Notes under the pieces: generated by a model
Told to the model about the DNA's origin: nothing
Databases searched by the model: none
What the model saw: only the letters and a program-made list of their open reading frames with translations
Assembly (NCBI RefSeq): GCF_001580365.1
Contig: NZ_CP014480.1
Coordinates: 3,433,981 to 3,497,980, forward strand
From: Kocuria turfanensis
GTDB lineage: Bacteria > Actinomycetota > Actinomycetes > Actinomycetales > Micrococcaceae
Direction of reading: 5' to 3'
Length of the DNA: 64,000 nucleotides
Shown here: positions 42,535 to 51,456 of the stretch, in pieces
How the letters are laid out: each line of letters opens with the position of its first letter
How positions within the stretch are numbered: position 1 is the stretch's first letter
Position numbers and translations under genes: made by a program

Positions 42535-43566
42535 TCACTTGGCCCAGGAGGCGAGTTCGACGGAGTCGACCCAGGCGTCGTTCTCCAGCATGGCGATGTC
42601 CGCATCCACCATGAGGCGGGCCAGTTCGGGGGCCTTGATGGTGGCCTCCCAGCCGAGCTTGTCCTTGGCCTTGGCGGGGTCCCCGATCAGGGCGTCGACC
42701 TCGGTGGGGCGCAGGTAGCGCTCGTCGAACTCGACGTGCTCGCGCCAGTCCAGCCCGGCGTGGTCGAAGGAGATCTCCAGGAACTCCCGCACGGTGCAGG
42801 GGGTGCCGGTGGCCAGGACGAAGTCTTCGGGCTCGTCGGCCTGCAGCATCCGCCACATGCCCTCGACGTACTCGGCGGCGTAGCCCCAGTCGCGGATGGC
42901 TTGGAGGTTGCCCATGTAGAGCTTCTCCTGCTGCCCGGCCTTGATCGCGGCCACGGCCCGGGTGATCTTCCGCGTCACGAAGGTCTCGCCGCGGCGGGGG
43001 GACTCGTGGTTGAACAGGATCCCGTTGACCGCGAACATGTCGTAGGCCTCGCGGTAGTTCTTGGTGATCCAGTAGGAGTAGATCTTTGCCGCCCCGTAGG
43101 GGGAGCGGGGGTAGAACGGGGTGGTCTCCGACTGCGGCGGCGGGGTCGCCCCGTACAGCTCGGAGGTGGAGGCCTGGTAGTAGCGGGCGTCCACGTTGGC
43201 CAGGCGCATCGCCTCGAGCAGGCGGATGGTGCCCAGCCCCGTGGTGTCCCCGGTGTGCTCGGGCTCCTCGAAGGAGACCTTCACGTGGGACTGGGCGGCG
43301 AGGTTGTAGACCTCGTCCGGGCGGATCTGCGCCATCAGCGTCACCAGCCGGGAGCCGTCGGACAGATCCCCGTAGTGCAGGAACAGGCGCGCGTCGGTTT
43401 CGTGCGGGTCCGAGTAGAGGTGGTCGATCCGGTGGGTGTTGAACGTGGAGGCCCTCCGGATCAGGCCGTGGACCTCGTACCCCTTGGCGAGCAGCAGCTC
43501 CGCCAGGTAGGAACCGTCCTGACCGGTGATGCCCGTGATGAAGGCCTTCTTGGGGGTGGCGTGCAT
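42535..43566 (-). CDS. gmd: GDP-mannose 4,6-dehydratase
   Basis: The protein has 343 residues and starts at ATG 43566 behind GAAGGA. Landmarks: [61 protein letters not shown] (Thr/Ser-Glu catalytic pair), [10 protein letters not shown] (Tyr-x3-Lys) and [17 protein letters not shown]. It converts GDP-mannose to the 4-keto-6-deoxy sugar. Neither manC nor a phosphomannomutase is in the window, so GDP-mannose must come from elsewhere in the genome. Confidence 0.97.
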   Translation of the reverse strand: MHATPKKAFITGITGQDGSYLAELLLAKGYEVHGLIRRASTFNTHRIDHLYSDPHETDARLFLHYGDLSDGSRLVTLMAQIRPDEVYNLAAQSHVKVSFEEPEHTGDTTGLGTIRLLEAMRLANVDARYYQASTSELYGATPPPQSETTPFYPRSPYGAAKIYSYWITKNYREAYDMFAVNGILFNHESPRRGETFVTRKITRAVAAIKAGQQEKLYMGNLQAIRDWGYAAEYVEGMWRMLQADEPEDFVLATGTPCTVREFLEISFDHAGLDWREHVEFDERYLRPTEVDALIGDPAKAKDKLGWEATIKAPELARLMVDADIAMLENDAWVDSVELASWAK

Positions 43567-43645
43567 GATCGTCCTTCGGGGGGATGAGACGTGGGCCGTT
43601 GGGGGGACAGCTTTATGCTAGTGAATCAATTGGCAAAGCCGGTGA

Positions 43646-44881
43646 TCAGCGGCGGACATGTTGCGTCAAAGTACGGAGCACATCGTCCCATCGGCGCATG
43701 GCTGCGTCCGCGGCGAGATGCTCCGCCACGTACGCGGGACCGCGACCGCCGATCTCCGAGGCTGCCGTCCGGTCGGCACCGAGCGCCTGCGCTGCCTCCA
43801 GCAACCCTGCGGGATCTCCGGAGGAGATGACCCTTCCCGCGCCGGAGGACTCGACCTCGCCGGCGGAGGAGCTCTCGTCGTCCACCGCAGCCAGGACAGG
43901 GCGCCCGGTGGCGAAGTAGGACGTCAGCTTGCTCGGCACGCACATCTCCCGAAGCTCGGGCTTCTCGTTCACGAGCAGGACGTCCGCGGCCGCCAGCGCG
44001 GCGGTGTACTCCTCGTCGGGCAGGGGGTCGACGAACTCCAGGCGTTCAACGCCCTCCGCGAGGCCCTTGAGGCGTTGCAGCTGGTTGCCCGCGCCGAGCA
44101 GAACGAACCGCACCTGCGATCCCCGCTCGTCGGCGAGCCGGGCGGCGTCCACCACGTTCTCCAAATACTGCTTCACACCCATGTTGCCGGCATGCAGGAC
44201 GACCACCTCGTCCTCGGACCATCCCCGCTCGGCTCGGACCGAGGCCGTGTCGATGGCGTGCTGTGGCGTGATATGAGACCAGTTGCGGTGGATGAGCGCC
44301 CGCTCGGGAGCGACGCCCAGTTCGTTGACCGCGTGGCGGCGGAACCGGTCGTGGATGACGATCACCCGGTCCATTGCCCGGAGAACCAGCCCCTCGACCT
44401 TCCGCATGACGGGGGCCAGCGCAGCGGCCGAGGTGTGCACCTCTTCGAGCCCGCGGGAGTAGAGATCCTGGATCCAGATCGCTGTCCCGGGACGGCGCCG
44501 GCCGAGCTTCGCGCGGAGGGCCGCCACTCCCGAGGAGAACAACCCCGGATTGACGAAGAGGACGACGTCCGGCCGGCCCCAGTCCGCCAGGGCAGCACGG
44601 ACGCCGAAATGCACCTCCATCAGCAGACGGTTGAGCAGCTTCGGCTCCGCGGGGACGTAGTGGCGTAGCCGTAGGACATCGACGCGGCCCTGCTTCGCCT
44701 CCAACTTGCGTCCCTCGTAGCCGTCATAGACCCGCCACTGCGGGTAGTGCGGGAACCCGGTGATGACCTTGACGTCCCAGCCCAGTTCGGCCATGCCTTC
44801 GGCGAGGGCCGTGGTGTAGGGCGCGTTGCCACTGGACTCGGGAGAGTAGTTGATGCCGATGATCGTCAGACGTGGGGGCAT
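43646..44881 (-). CDS. Glycosyltransferase family 4, WcaI-like
   Basis: The protein has 411 residues. ATG 44881 gives the natural N-terminus (PRLTIIGINYSPESSGNAPY), although its ribosome site is weak. A GT-B fold is seen: WDVKVITGFPHYPQW, VVLFVNPGLFSSG, VIVIHDRFRRHAV, then VVLHAGNMGVKQYLENVVDA, FVDPLPDEEYTAALAAADVL and MCVPSKLTSYFATGRPVLA. It is close to colanic-acid WcaI-type fucosyltransferases, which fits fcl and gmd next door; the acceptor is unknown. The base composition is still mostly high GC. Confidence 0.9.
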   Translation of the reverse strand: MPPRLTIIGINYSPESSGNAPYTTALAEGMAELGWDVKVITGFPHYPQWRVYDGYEGRKLEAKQGRVDVLRLRHYVPAEPKLLNRLLMEVHFGVRAALADWGRPDVVLFVNPGLFSSGVAALRAKLGRRRPGTAIWIQDLYSRGLEEVHTSAAALAPVMRKVEGLVLRAMDRVIVIHDRFRRHAVNELGVAPERALIHRNWSHITPQHAIDTASVRAERGWSEDEVVVLHAGNMGVKQYLENVVDAARLADERGSQVRFVLLGAGNQLQRLKGLAEGVERLEFVDPLPDEEYTAALAAADVLLVNEKPELREMCVPSKLTSYFATGRPVLAAVDDESSSAGEVESSGAGRVISSGDPAGLLEAAQALGADRTAASEIGGRGPAYVAEHLAADAAMRRWDDVLRTLTQHVRR

Positions 44882-45056
44882 GGGGGTGCTTTCGTCACAC
44901 TGGGAGCAACGCCGAGGGGGATCAGCGGCCCGCCGAGGGGGATGGGGTATAAATCGAACGATACATGTGAGCGCATTCAGCTCCGGGAAGACGCCCCACG
45001 TCGCCCCGTGGTTCAGCTCACATGACCTCCCCGCCCCCCCACACGCAGAGGTATTC
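44882..45056. promoter_or_regulatory. Divergent promoter region in the EPS locus
   Basis: The 175 bp between the leftward WcaI-like gene and the rightward acetyltransferase gene contain an AT-rich core (gtataaatcgaacgatacat, 44947-44966) in otherwise high-GC DNA. Both half-operons probably start here. I cannot fix the -35 boxes. Confidence 0.45.
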
Positions 45057-45665
45057 ATGGCACCCCCCGCCGAGCGCAGCTCTGCCGACACCGACGTCCC
45101 GGTCATCGACCTCTCCCAGGCCCCCGGCGAGGGCGAGGCCTGGAACCGACCGAAGTGGATGATCTACCTGTGGTCCGCCACGGAACTCGTCCTCGTCACG
45201 AACCCGTGGCAGATCAGTTCTGGTCTCCGCGCAAAGGCCCTGAGGGCCTTCGGCGCGAAGATCGGAGACGGCGTCATCATCCGGCCCCGCACCCGCATCA
45301 AGTTCCCCTGGAACCTGGAGATCGGAGACCGCTCTTGGATCGGCGAGGGCGTGTGGATCCACAACCAGGATCAGGTCACCATCGGCCACGACGCGGTCGT
45401 GTCGCAGGAAACGTTCATCACCACCGGCAGCCACGCCCACCGCAAGGACATGGGCCTCATCACCCGGCCGGTGACCATCGACGACGGCGCCTGGGTCACC
45501 TCGCGCTGCGTGGTCACCGGAGGAGTGACGGTGGGTCGGTCGGCGCTGGTGCAGCCGCTGACGCTGGTGAACCAGAACGTCGATCCAAACCTCGTCATAG
45601 GTCCTCCGGCGACCGAAATCAAAGGACAACGTTTCAGAGGCCGACCCGAGGCAGCACAGTCGTGA
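45057..45665 (+). CDS. Left-handed beta-helix acetyltransferase, WcaF-like
   Basis: The protein has 202 residues and starts at ATG 45057 behind CAGAGG. After a short polar N-terminus comes a hexapeptide-repeat region (IGDGVIIRPRTRIKFPWNLE, IGDRSWIGEGVWIHNQDQVT, IGHDAVVSQETFITTGSHAH), a hydrophobic loop and VTGGVTVGRSALVQPLTLVN. It acetylates a sugar of the repeat unit, as WcaF does in colanic acid. The next glycosyltransferase starts within its stop codon (GTGA). Confidence 0.9.
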   Translation: MAPPAERSSADTDVPVIDLSQAPGEGEAWNRPKWMIYLWSATELVLVTNPWQISSGLRAKALRAFGAKIGDGVIIRPRTRIKFPWNLEIGDRSWIGEGVWIHNQDQVTIGHDAVVSQETFITTGSHAHRKDMGLITRPVTIDDGAWVTSRCVVTGGVTVGRSALVQPLTLVNQNVDPNLVIGPPATEIKGQRFRGRPEAAQS

Positions 45666-46813
45666 GGATCCTCCAGGTCGTCACCTACATCAGCCCGGAC
45701 GGCGCCTACGGCGGCCCAGTGCGTGTGGCCATCAATCAAGCTAAGGCGCTCAGCGAAATGGGTCACGAGGTGGTGGTTGCTGCTGCAGCAGGTGGTTTTG
45801 AGGGTCCGTTGCCGGACGCATTCGACGGCTTTCCGGTGCATCTCTTCCCGGCTCGCAGAGTGATACCGAAGTCCGGGTTTGCCGGCCTCACCTCACCGAG
45901 TCTTCTCAATTGGTTTCGAGGCGCAATGCGCAACGTTGATGTAATTCACGTACATCTTGCGCGTGACCTGGTAACCCTTCCAGTAGCAGCCATTGCTTTA
46001 CTGGCGAAAAAACCGCTCGTCGTCCAGACCCACGGTATGATCGACCACACCGACAATGTCTTGGGCGTACCCCTGGATCGAATACTCACACGGCCGGTCC
46101 TCCGCGCCGCACGATGTGTCATGTATCTGACGGATCGAGAACAGGCAGACCTGATCGATGTGGCGGGAGCAAACCTCCGCCTCGCCCACCTGCCCAATGG
46201 TGTGCCACTGCCGGAGTCCCCGGCGACAGAGCATGCCCAAGGACCGCATGTCGCGCCAGAAGCCCTTTATCTTGCGCGGCTGCATCCTCGGAAGCGGCCC
46301 CTGGTTTTCGTCCGAGCGGCTGGCGCCCTAAGCACCGTCTTTCCCACTGCGCGTTTCTCCCTCGTTGGGGCGGATGAGGGAGAAGGTAAGGCCGTCCACG
46401 CCGCACTGCAACGGCAAAACGGCATTGGCAGAATCACATGGTCAGGCTCAGTGGCGCCCGAAAAGACACTTGAGCGCATGCGGAAGGCCGCTGTCTACGT
46501 CCTGCCTTCCACAGACGAGCCCTTCCCCATGGCTGTGCTCGAAGCCATGTCATTAGGCCTCCCGGTGATAGTCACGGACACGTGTGGACTCGCCCCCATG
46601 GTGCAGGAACAGAGCGCGGGCATTGTCTGCAGTGACGATCCGGAGGACGTGGAGCGTGCATTGGCACGGCTGCTGGCGGATCCTGAGTTACGCCTCGAAA
46701 TGGGTTATCACGCTCGCAGAGCCGTCAAGAAGACTTATTCGATGCCATCGGTGGCCGCAAAACTTCTCTCAATCTACACCACTGCTTACAAGCTGAAGGA
46801 GTCGCCGGCATGA
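45662..46813 (+). CDS. Glycosyltransferase family 4
   Basis: The protein has 383 residues and starts at GTG 45662, coupled to the acetyltransferase. GT-B motifs: ILQVVTYISPDGAYGGPVRV, VIHVHLARDLVTLP, VVQTHGMIDHTDN, ALYLARLHPRKRPLVFVRAA and the EX7E region DEPFPMAVLEAMSLGLPVIV. Base composition drops clearly within this gene compared with upstream genes, marking the start of the low-GC core of the locus. It transfers a sugar to the lipid-linked repeat; donor and acceptor are unknown. Confidence 0.9.
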   Translation: MRILQVVTYISPDGAYGGPVRVAINQAKALSEMGHEVVVAAAAGGFEGPLPDAFDGFPVHLFPARRVIPKSGFAGLTSPSLLNWFRGAMRNVDVIHVHLARDLVTLPVAAIALLAKKPLVVQTHGMIDHTDNVLGVPLDRILTRPVLRAARCVMYLTDREQADLIDVAGANLRLAHLPNGVPLPESPATEHAQGPHVAPEALYLARLHPRKRPLVFVRAAGALSTVFPTARFSLVGADEGEGKAVHAALQRQNGIGRITWSGSVAPEKTLERMRKAAVYVLPSTDEPFPMAVLEAMSLGLPVIVTDTCGLAPMVQEQSAGIVCSDDPEDVERALARLLADPELRLEMGYHARRAVKKTYSMPSVAAKLLSIYTTAYKLKESPA

Positions 46814-47922
46814 CTCGGCGAGTGGTCATTGTCCAGCCCTACGTGCCCACATATCGCGTGCCATTTTTTGAGCGGCTCCGCCAAGTGCTGACCAGCCAGG
46901 GAGTGGACTGCATTGTGGCCGCTGGTGTACCTCGAGGCGATCAGGCCGGCCGGGGAGATTCGGTTCGGCCTGACTGGCTGATACCCATTCAGCAAAAAAC
47001 GTTGACCGTCGGCAGGCGCTCCGTCGACTTCAGCATCCGACCAACTCCGTGGCTGCACACTGATGCTGTGATTCTGGGACTGGAGGGATCGTCGATTCCG
47101 GTGTATCAGTGCTTGCTCATGGCTCGTGCTACCGGAGTGCGCGTCGGACTTTGGGGACACGTCCGGCCATACGTAGCCCCGGGACACCCCGTGGACCTAG
47201 GGCTTGAGACACTTCAAATGAGATTAGCGGATCATATATTTGCTTATACCCCCGGCGGCGCGGCGGATGCGGTGAGTCGAGGTGTGCCGGAGGAAAAGGT
47301 GACCACCGTCATGAACACCGTGGACACCGCGGCATTGCAACACGCGTGTGAAACAACGCAATGTACGGTCGACCGTATCGCCTTCCTTGGAGGGGGTCAG
47401 CGCCGGCACACATTTTCATTCGTCGGCGGCCTGGACTCCAGTAAGCGCATTGCCTTCCTCGCCGACGCCTTAGACATCTTGTGGGGGGAGGATCCTAGGA
47501 TCCGGCTTTTAGTGGGTGGTGCCGGCGCAGAGCGTAAGTTGCTGGATCCTGCGGTCAAGCGCGGCCAGGTGGTGGACCTCGGACCGGTGGATACCCGCCG
47601 CAAGGCGGATGCCCTAGTTTACAGCCGGGCGATCTTAATGCCAGGACGCATCGGCTTGGTCGCCGTGGACGCTTTAGTGGCCCGTCGGCCAATTCTTACA
47701 ACAGATTGGCCGTGGCACGCACCCGAGAGCGAGTATCTCGTTGAAGGGGTTTCCCGCCTGACGTCTGCAAACGACCCGCGCGCATACGCGGATATGGTTT
47801 TGCGGATAGCGCGACAGGCGCCAGTTGACGAGTCAGCGAGTCCCTGGGAACACCCAACGCTCGACGAGATGACTCGCCGTTATACCGAGGGCGTTGTGGC
47901 GCTTCTTCGGGGCACGTCCTAA
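46810..47922 (+). CDS. Glycosyltransferase (GT-B), last gene before IS debris
   Basis: The protein has 370 residues and starts at ATG 46810, overlapping the preceding stop (ATGA). VVIVQPYVPTYRVPFFERLR at the start, AYTPGGAADAVSRGVPEEKV, TFSFVGGLDSSKRIAFLADA, RIRLLVGGAGAERKLL and ALVYSRAILMPGRIGLVAVD follow the GT4/GT1 pattern with the C-terminal nucleotide-sugar site. Low GC compared with flanking housekeeping genes. The region after it is transposon debris, so the original operon may have been longer. Confidence 0.88.
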   Translation: MTRRVVIVQPYVPTYRVPFFERLRQVLTSQGVDCIVAAGVPRGDQAGRGDSVRPDWLIPIQQKTLTVGRRSVDFSIRPTPWLHTDAVILGLEGSSIPVYQCLLMARATGVRVGLWGHVRPYVAPGHPVDLGLETLQMRLADHIFAYTPGGAADAVSRGVPEEKVTTVMNTVDTAALQHACETTQCTVDRIAFLGGGQRRHTFSFVGGLDSSKRIAFLADALDILWGEDPRIRLLVGGAGAERKLLDPAVKRGQVVDLGPVDTRRKADALVYSRAILMPGRIGLVAVDALVARRPILTTDWPWHAPESEYLVEGVSRLTSANDPRAYADMVLRIARQAPVDESASPWEHPTLDEMTRRYTEGVVALLRGTS

Positions 47923-48053
47923 TTTTTGCCTAACACCGGCGGAGTATTCGTGTTGCACAAGGACGATTTCCCGGATCTTGTACCCCCGCAGAGCTACTGA
48001 CTGCCGTCGCTGTGCATCTGCATGCTGCATCTGTGAGTGTGGACCTGAAGGAC

Positions 48054-48684
48054 CTAGATGTAAGAAAGCATGACGTTATTGGCGCGGTCCGGGGTACGTG
48101 AGGCCGGGAGCTGATCACCGCCGGCGGTATGCGGCCGATAGTAGTTGAAATGATTCACCCAGACCTCGATCGCCTCCCGGCGGGCCTGCTCGCTGACGTA
48201 GTGGCGGGCGTAGAGCACCTCCTCGGCCAGCAGCCGGTTGTACCGCTCCACCTTGCCGTTGTGCCGCGGTGTGTATGGCTTGATGCCCTGGTGCCGGCCA
48301 GCAAGGGCTTCCACGCACCGGGTGAAGTCCTTGGCCCGGTAGTTGGCGCCGTTGTCGGTCACGATCCGGTGCAACCGAGAGATGCCGTGGGTAGCAAAGA
48401 AGGCTCTCGTCCGGCAGAAGAACCCGATCGTGGTGGTGGCCCGCTCGTCCTCGAGGGCCTCGGTGTAGGCCAATCTCGAGAAGCCGTTCACGGCTGAGTG
48501 CAGATAGGTGTAGCCGACCTTCGCCCCGGGCCCACGCTAGGCCGCCTTCGCGGCGGTGGATCTGCGGCCGTGGGCGCGCTAACCGCCGCCGTTGGGAATC
48601 CGTCCGACCTTGTTTATGTCCAGATGAACCATGTACCCCGGCCGCCCCGCATGGATCCGCCGGGGTGGGTGCCGCGGGTCATCC
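48054..48684 (-). pseudogene. IS481-family transposase remnant
   Basis: Reading leftward from 48684, one frame gives RPGYMVHLDINKVGRIPNGG, an in-frame TAG, RAHGRRS, a second TAG, then GYTYLHSAVNGFSRLAYTEA, the catalytic VTDNGANYR and HNGKVERYNRLLAEEVL, and the end PDRANNVMLSYI. This is the rve/DDE domain of an IS481-type transposase with two stops and no N-terminal HTH half. The frame is cut off exactly where the IS3 element begins at 48685. Residues match well enough to be recent debris. Confidence 0.85.
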
Positions 48685-48711
48685 TGAACCGTCACGGCTT
48701 CTCTGCCGTCT

Positions 48712-49659
48712 TTATACGGGCTGCGCCGCCGGCTGGGGCGCAGTGATCTGATCGTAGTGGGCGGCCTCGAACTCGGCAGGCGGGACGTTGCCGAGGCTGG
48801 AGTGCAGCCTGCGGGTGTTGTACCAGTCCACCCAGGCCAGCGTGGAGTACTCGACGTCGCTGACAGTTTTCAGTGGTGCCTTCACGAACGGGCCCGGGCG
48901 GATGCACTCGGTCTTGTAGAGGCCGATGATCGACTCCATGAGGCAGTTGTCGTAGGCGTCCCCGACCGAACCGATCGACGGGGCCATCCCCTCCAGGGCC
49001 AGATGCTCGGTGAAGCGCAGCGCCGTGTACTGGGACCCGGCGTCGTGGTGATGGATCAGCCCCTCCGGCAGCACCAGGCCCTGACGGGTGCGGTCCCACC
49101 GGCCCATTCGCAGGCAGGTGAGCACCAGATCCGTCGTGCGGGTGGTGGCGGCGTTCCAGGACACGATGCGCTGGGCGAAGACATCGACGATGAAGGCGAC
49201 GTAGACGAATCCGGCCCAGGTGCGCACGTAGGTGAAGTCGGCGACCCACACGGTGTTCGGGGCCGCGGCGGTGAAGTTGCGGTTGAGCAGATCCGACGCC
49301 CGCGTCCCATCCTTGGCCGGGATCGTGGTGCGCACCCGCCGGCCTCGGACCACCCCGGCCAGCCCGAGGGAGCGCATCAGTCGATCCACCGTGCAGTGGG
49401 CCACCGCCAGCCCACACCGGCGCAGGTAGGCGGTCATCTTCCGCCGGCCGTAGAGGCCCTCCGGGGTGCCCACGGTGGCCAGCAGCACATCCATGACGAT
49501 CGCGTCGCTGACCGTGCGCGCGGCAGGCTGCCGACCGGGTTGCTTCCAGGAGCGGTAGGTTCTCGCGGCGATCGGCACGCCCTGCTCGCGCAGGGCCGCG
49601 CAGATCGACTCGACCGCGTAGCCTTCGGACCTCATCTGGTCGATGAACCCGGCGATCAA
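48712..49659 (-). CDS. IS3-family transposase OrfB
   Basis: The protein has 315 residues, with the reading frame from TTG 49659 in a TTGA overlap with the orfA stop. An HTH_21-type region (YGRRKMTAYLRRCGL) precedes the DDE core: WVADFTYVRTWAGFVY (Asp), IHHHDAGSQYTALRF (Asp) and DNCLMESIIGLYKTE (Glu), then EYSTLAWVDWYNTRRLHSSL. The core looks complete. The usual IS3 mode is an OrfAB fusion by -1 frameshifting; here start-stop coupling is also possible, and I see no canonical A6G slippery run. Confidence 0.92.
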   Translation of the reverse strand: MIAGFIDQMRSEGYAVESICAALREQGVPIAARTYRSWKQPGRQPAARTVSDAIVMDVLLATVGTPEGLYGRRKMTAYLRRCGLAVAHCTVDRLMRSLGLAGVVRGRRVRTTIPAKDGTRASDLLNRNFTAAAPNTVWVADFTYVRTWAGFVYVAFIVDVFAQRIVSWNAATTRTTDLVLTCLRMGRWDRTRQGLVLPEGLIHHHDAGSQYTALRFTEHLALEGMAPSIGSVGDAYDNCLMESIIGLYKTECIRPGPFVKAPLKTVSDVEYSTLAWVDWYNTRRLHSSLGNVPPAEFEAAHYDQITAPQPAAQPV

Positions 49660-49982
49660 CGATTGCGGGGGTCGAGCTCCCCCGCGAAGAAAATCGAGGC
49701 CTTGCGCAGGATCTCGTTGGCCTCGCGCAACCGTTTGTTCTCGGCCTTGAGCCGCTTGATCTCTTCGGCCTCGGCCGTGGTGACTCCATCCCGGTCCCCG
49801 GAGTCGATCTCGGCCTGACGGACCCAGTTGCGCAGCGTCTCCCGCCCCAGATCCAGCTGCTGACCGATCTGCTGACAGGCCACCGTCAGCGACGGATAGT
49901 CCTGCTGGTGCTCGCGCACCATGCGCACCGCTCGGGCCTTGAACTCGGCGTCGTACTTCTTGGGCATGTCCTCATCCTTCAT
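49656..49982 (-). CDS. IS3-family transposase OrfA
   Basis: The protein has 108 residues and starts at ATG 49982; a second in-frame ATG at 49967 is possible. The HTH region KKYDAEFKARAVRMVREHQ, then LDLGRETLRNWVRQAEID, and a Leu-zipper-like helix (EEIKRLKAENKRLREANEIL) match OrfA of the IS3 family. It provides DNA binding for the element. Confidence 0.92.
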   Translation of the reverse strand: MKDEDMPKKYDAEFKARAVRMVREHQQDYPSLTVACQQIGQQLDLGRETLRNWVRQAEIDSGDRDGVTTAEAEEIKRLKAENKRLREANEILRKASIFFAGELDPRNR

Positions 49983-50016
49983 CGAAAGGAAGCGGCATCA
50001 AACCCGTGACGGTTCA

Positions 50017-50336
50017 AACCTCATGCCCAGCAATAACTGATATGTAGGGAGTTCCTGTCAAGAGGGCAGGGTGAGGCGCCGTTCGGATGGCTTCCGGACG
50101 GGGCCTTTTTTGGCCCGGCCGGTGCTGACTGGGGAGCGTGTCGGTGGCGACGCGCGGTCAGACTGATATGCGCGGGTTGTGTACCACTGGACGGTGTTCG
50201 GCTGGAGCGGACCGCTTGTCTAGGATCGAGCGTCGCACCACGACAGCGGTCGTGGTGCTGCTCATTGTTGTTTCGCGGATCGTTCCACGCGCTGCCTGCG
50301 GATCAAGCGTCAAGGGACCAGCTTAAGGGCGGCCGA
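50017..50336. other. Intergenic sequence between IS3 and IS110 remnant
   Basis: There is no gene I can support. Two structures stand out: ggggcc-tttttt-ggcccg near 50100-50117, and a perfect 10-bp hairpin at 50235-50258 (gcaccacgac/gtcgtggtgc, loop agcg). Part of this may be the 3' non-coding end of the IS110 element or of the lost part of another element. Confidence 0.4.
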
Positions 50337-51333
50337 TCAGTCCCCCATCACCGCCAGCGACCAGCACCACTCGGCCAGATCCCGGGCGATGGCCACATTG
50401 GCGACCGTGGGGCGCTTCTTGCGCTCGAGTATCCGCACCCAGCGCTCGTGCAGCCGCTGGTTGCCGGCGTCCCCGCAAGCCCGGGCCGCGACCGGGGCCT
50501 TGTCCCACCGGATGCGCATGGTGGCCCCGATCCTGTAGGCGGGGCGGTGGTGCCAGGCGGCTTCGACCAGCAGTCGGCGGGCGTGGGTGTTGCCGGTGAA
50601 GCGGTGCCAGTCACCGATCTTGACGGCCAGGGTGAAGCCGGTGAGGACGGATATCCCGCGCACGCAGCGCACCCTGTGCACGACCCGGGGTGAACTGGGT
50701 GTCGACGGCCATCGCGGTGATCGTCGCATCCAGCCGGTCGCGGCGGCCCAAAGTCGCCAGCACGGTCTCGTGCTCGGCGTCGAAGGCCATCGGGGTCGCC
50801 GGTGTTCCCAGGTGCTGGCGGGCCAGCCAGGCGTGGTGAGCGCCCGTCCAGGCCGCCCCGTCGGTGTAAACGACGCCGTGGCGCAGCAGCAGCTTCGACA
50901 CTCGGTGGCGGGCTCGCATCAGGTCCCCGTGGCAGTCCTCCCTGGCCCGCACCAGGTCCCGGGCGGCTTCTTGCTCCACCCCGGGAACCGTCACCGTGGT
51001 GATCTCGTCCAGGCGCAGCAGCCGGGCCGGGTGCACTGCATCCCGTGCATCGGTCTTGATCCGCTCCCCGGAAGTACGCTGCAGCTTCGACGGAGCCGCG
51101 ACCACGCACCAGATCCCGTTGTCATTCAAAATCCGGGACAGCCCGAACCCGGTGGGGCCGGCCTCGTAGGCCACCGCCACCGGCCCTGGCAGGTCCCCGA
51201 TCCAACTGCGGATGTGGTCGTGATTAGGGGTCAGTCTCGCCTGGATCAGTTCGCCGGTGGCACCGTCGATCGCTGCGGCTGCGACCGATCGTGCGTGCAC
51301 ATCCGGGCCTACGCTCGCACGCTCTGTAAACAC
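50337..51333 (-). pseudogene. IS110-family transposase, frameshifted and internally deleted
   Basis: The N-terminal DEDD domain (GPDVHARSVAAAAID, VAYEAGPTGFGLSRIL, KTDARDAVHPARLLRLDE) runs in frame from GTG 51333 to about 50690. One extra G there shifts the frame, after which VVHRVRCVRGISVLTGFTLA and VKIGDWHRFTG continue in another frame. RFTG is joined directly to NTHARRLLVEAAWHHR, so the conserved segment of about 30 residues that normally lies between them, including the catalytic Ser, is missing. The ending (ANVAIARDLAEWCWSLAVMGD without its last residues) is conserved. Two independent lesions make it non-functional. Confidence 0.88.
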
Positions 51334-51456
51334 CGCGGCCTCTCACACATGTCGGATAGGCCGAGCAGGCGGCCTCTGCTCGATAACCCACGAATCTGTG
51401 TGCGTGAGGCCCCGGCCCGCAACCCCCGGCGAACCCGGGTGGTCACTACTTACCGT
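51334..51456 (-). other. Non-coding end of the IS110 remnant; possible bridge-RNA region
   Basis: These 123 bp lie just upstream of the IS110 transposase start and directly abut the stop of the polymerase gene. In IS110 elements of the IS621 group the non-coding end next to the transposase start encodes the bridge RNA. I see local complementarity (gcggcctctcacac and gcaggcggcctctgctc areas) but cannot draw a full bridge-RNA fold. Confidence 0.3.

Larger units (their letters stand above)
48685..50016 (-). mobile_element. IS3-family insertion sequence, 1,332 bp, apparently intact
   Basis: Ends are imperfect inverted repeats: tgaaccgtcacgg at 48685 and its complement ccgtgacggttca ending at 50016; orfA and orfB lie inside on the minus strand. 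Flanks (atcc on the left, aacc on the right) do not show a clear 3-4-bp target duplication, so the element may mark a rearrangement joint. It interrupts the IS481 remnant. Confidence 0.88.
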
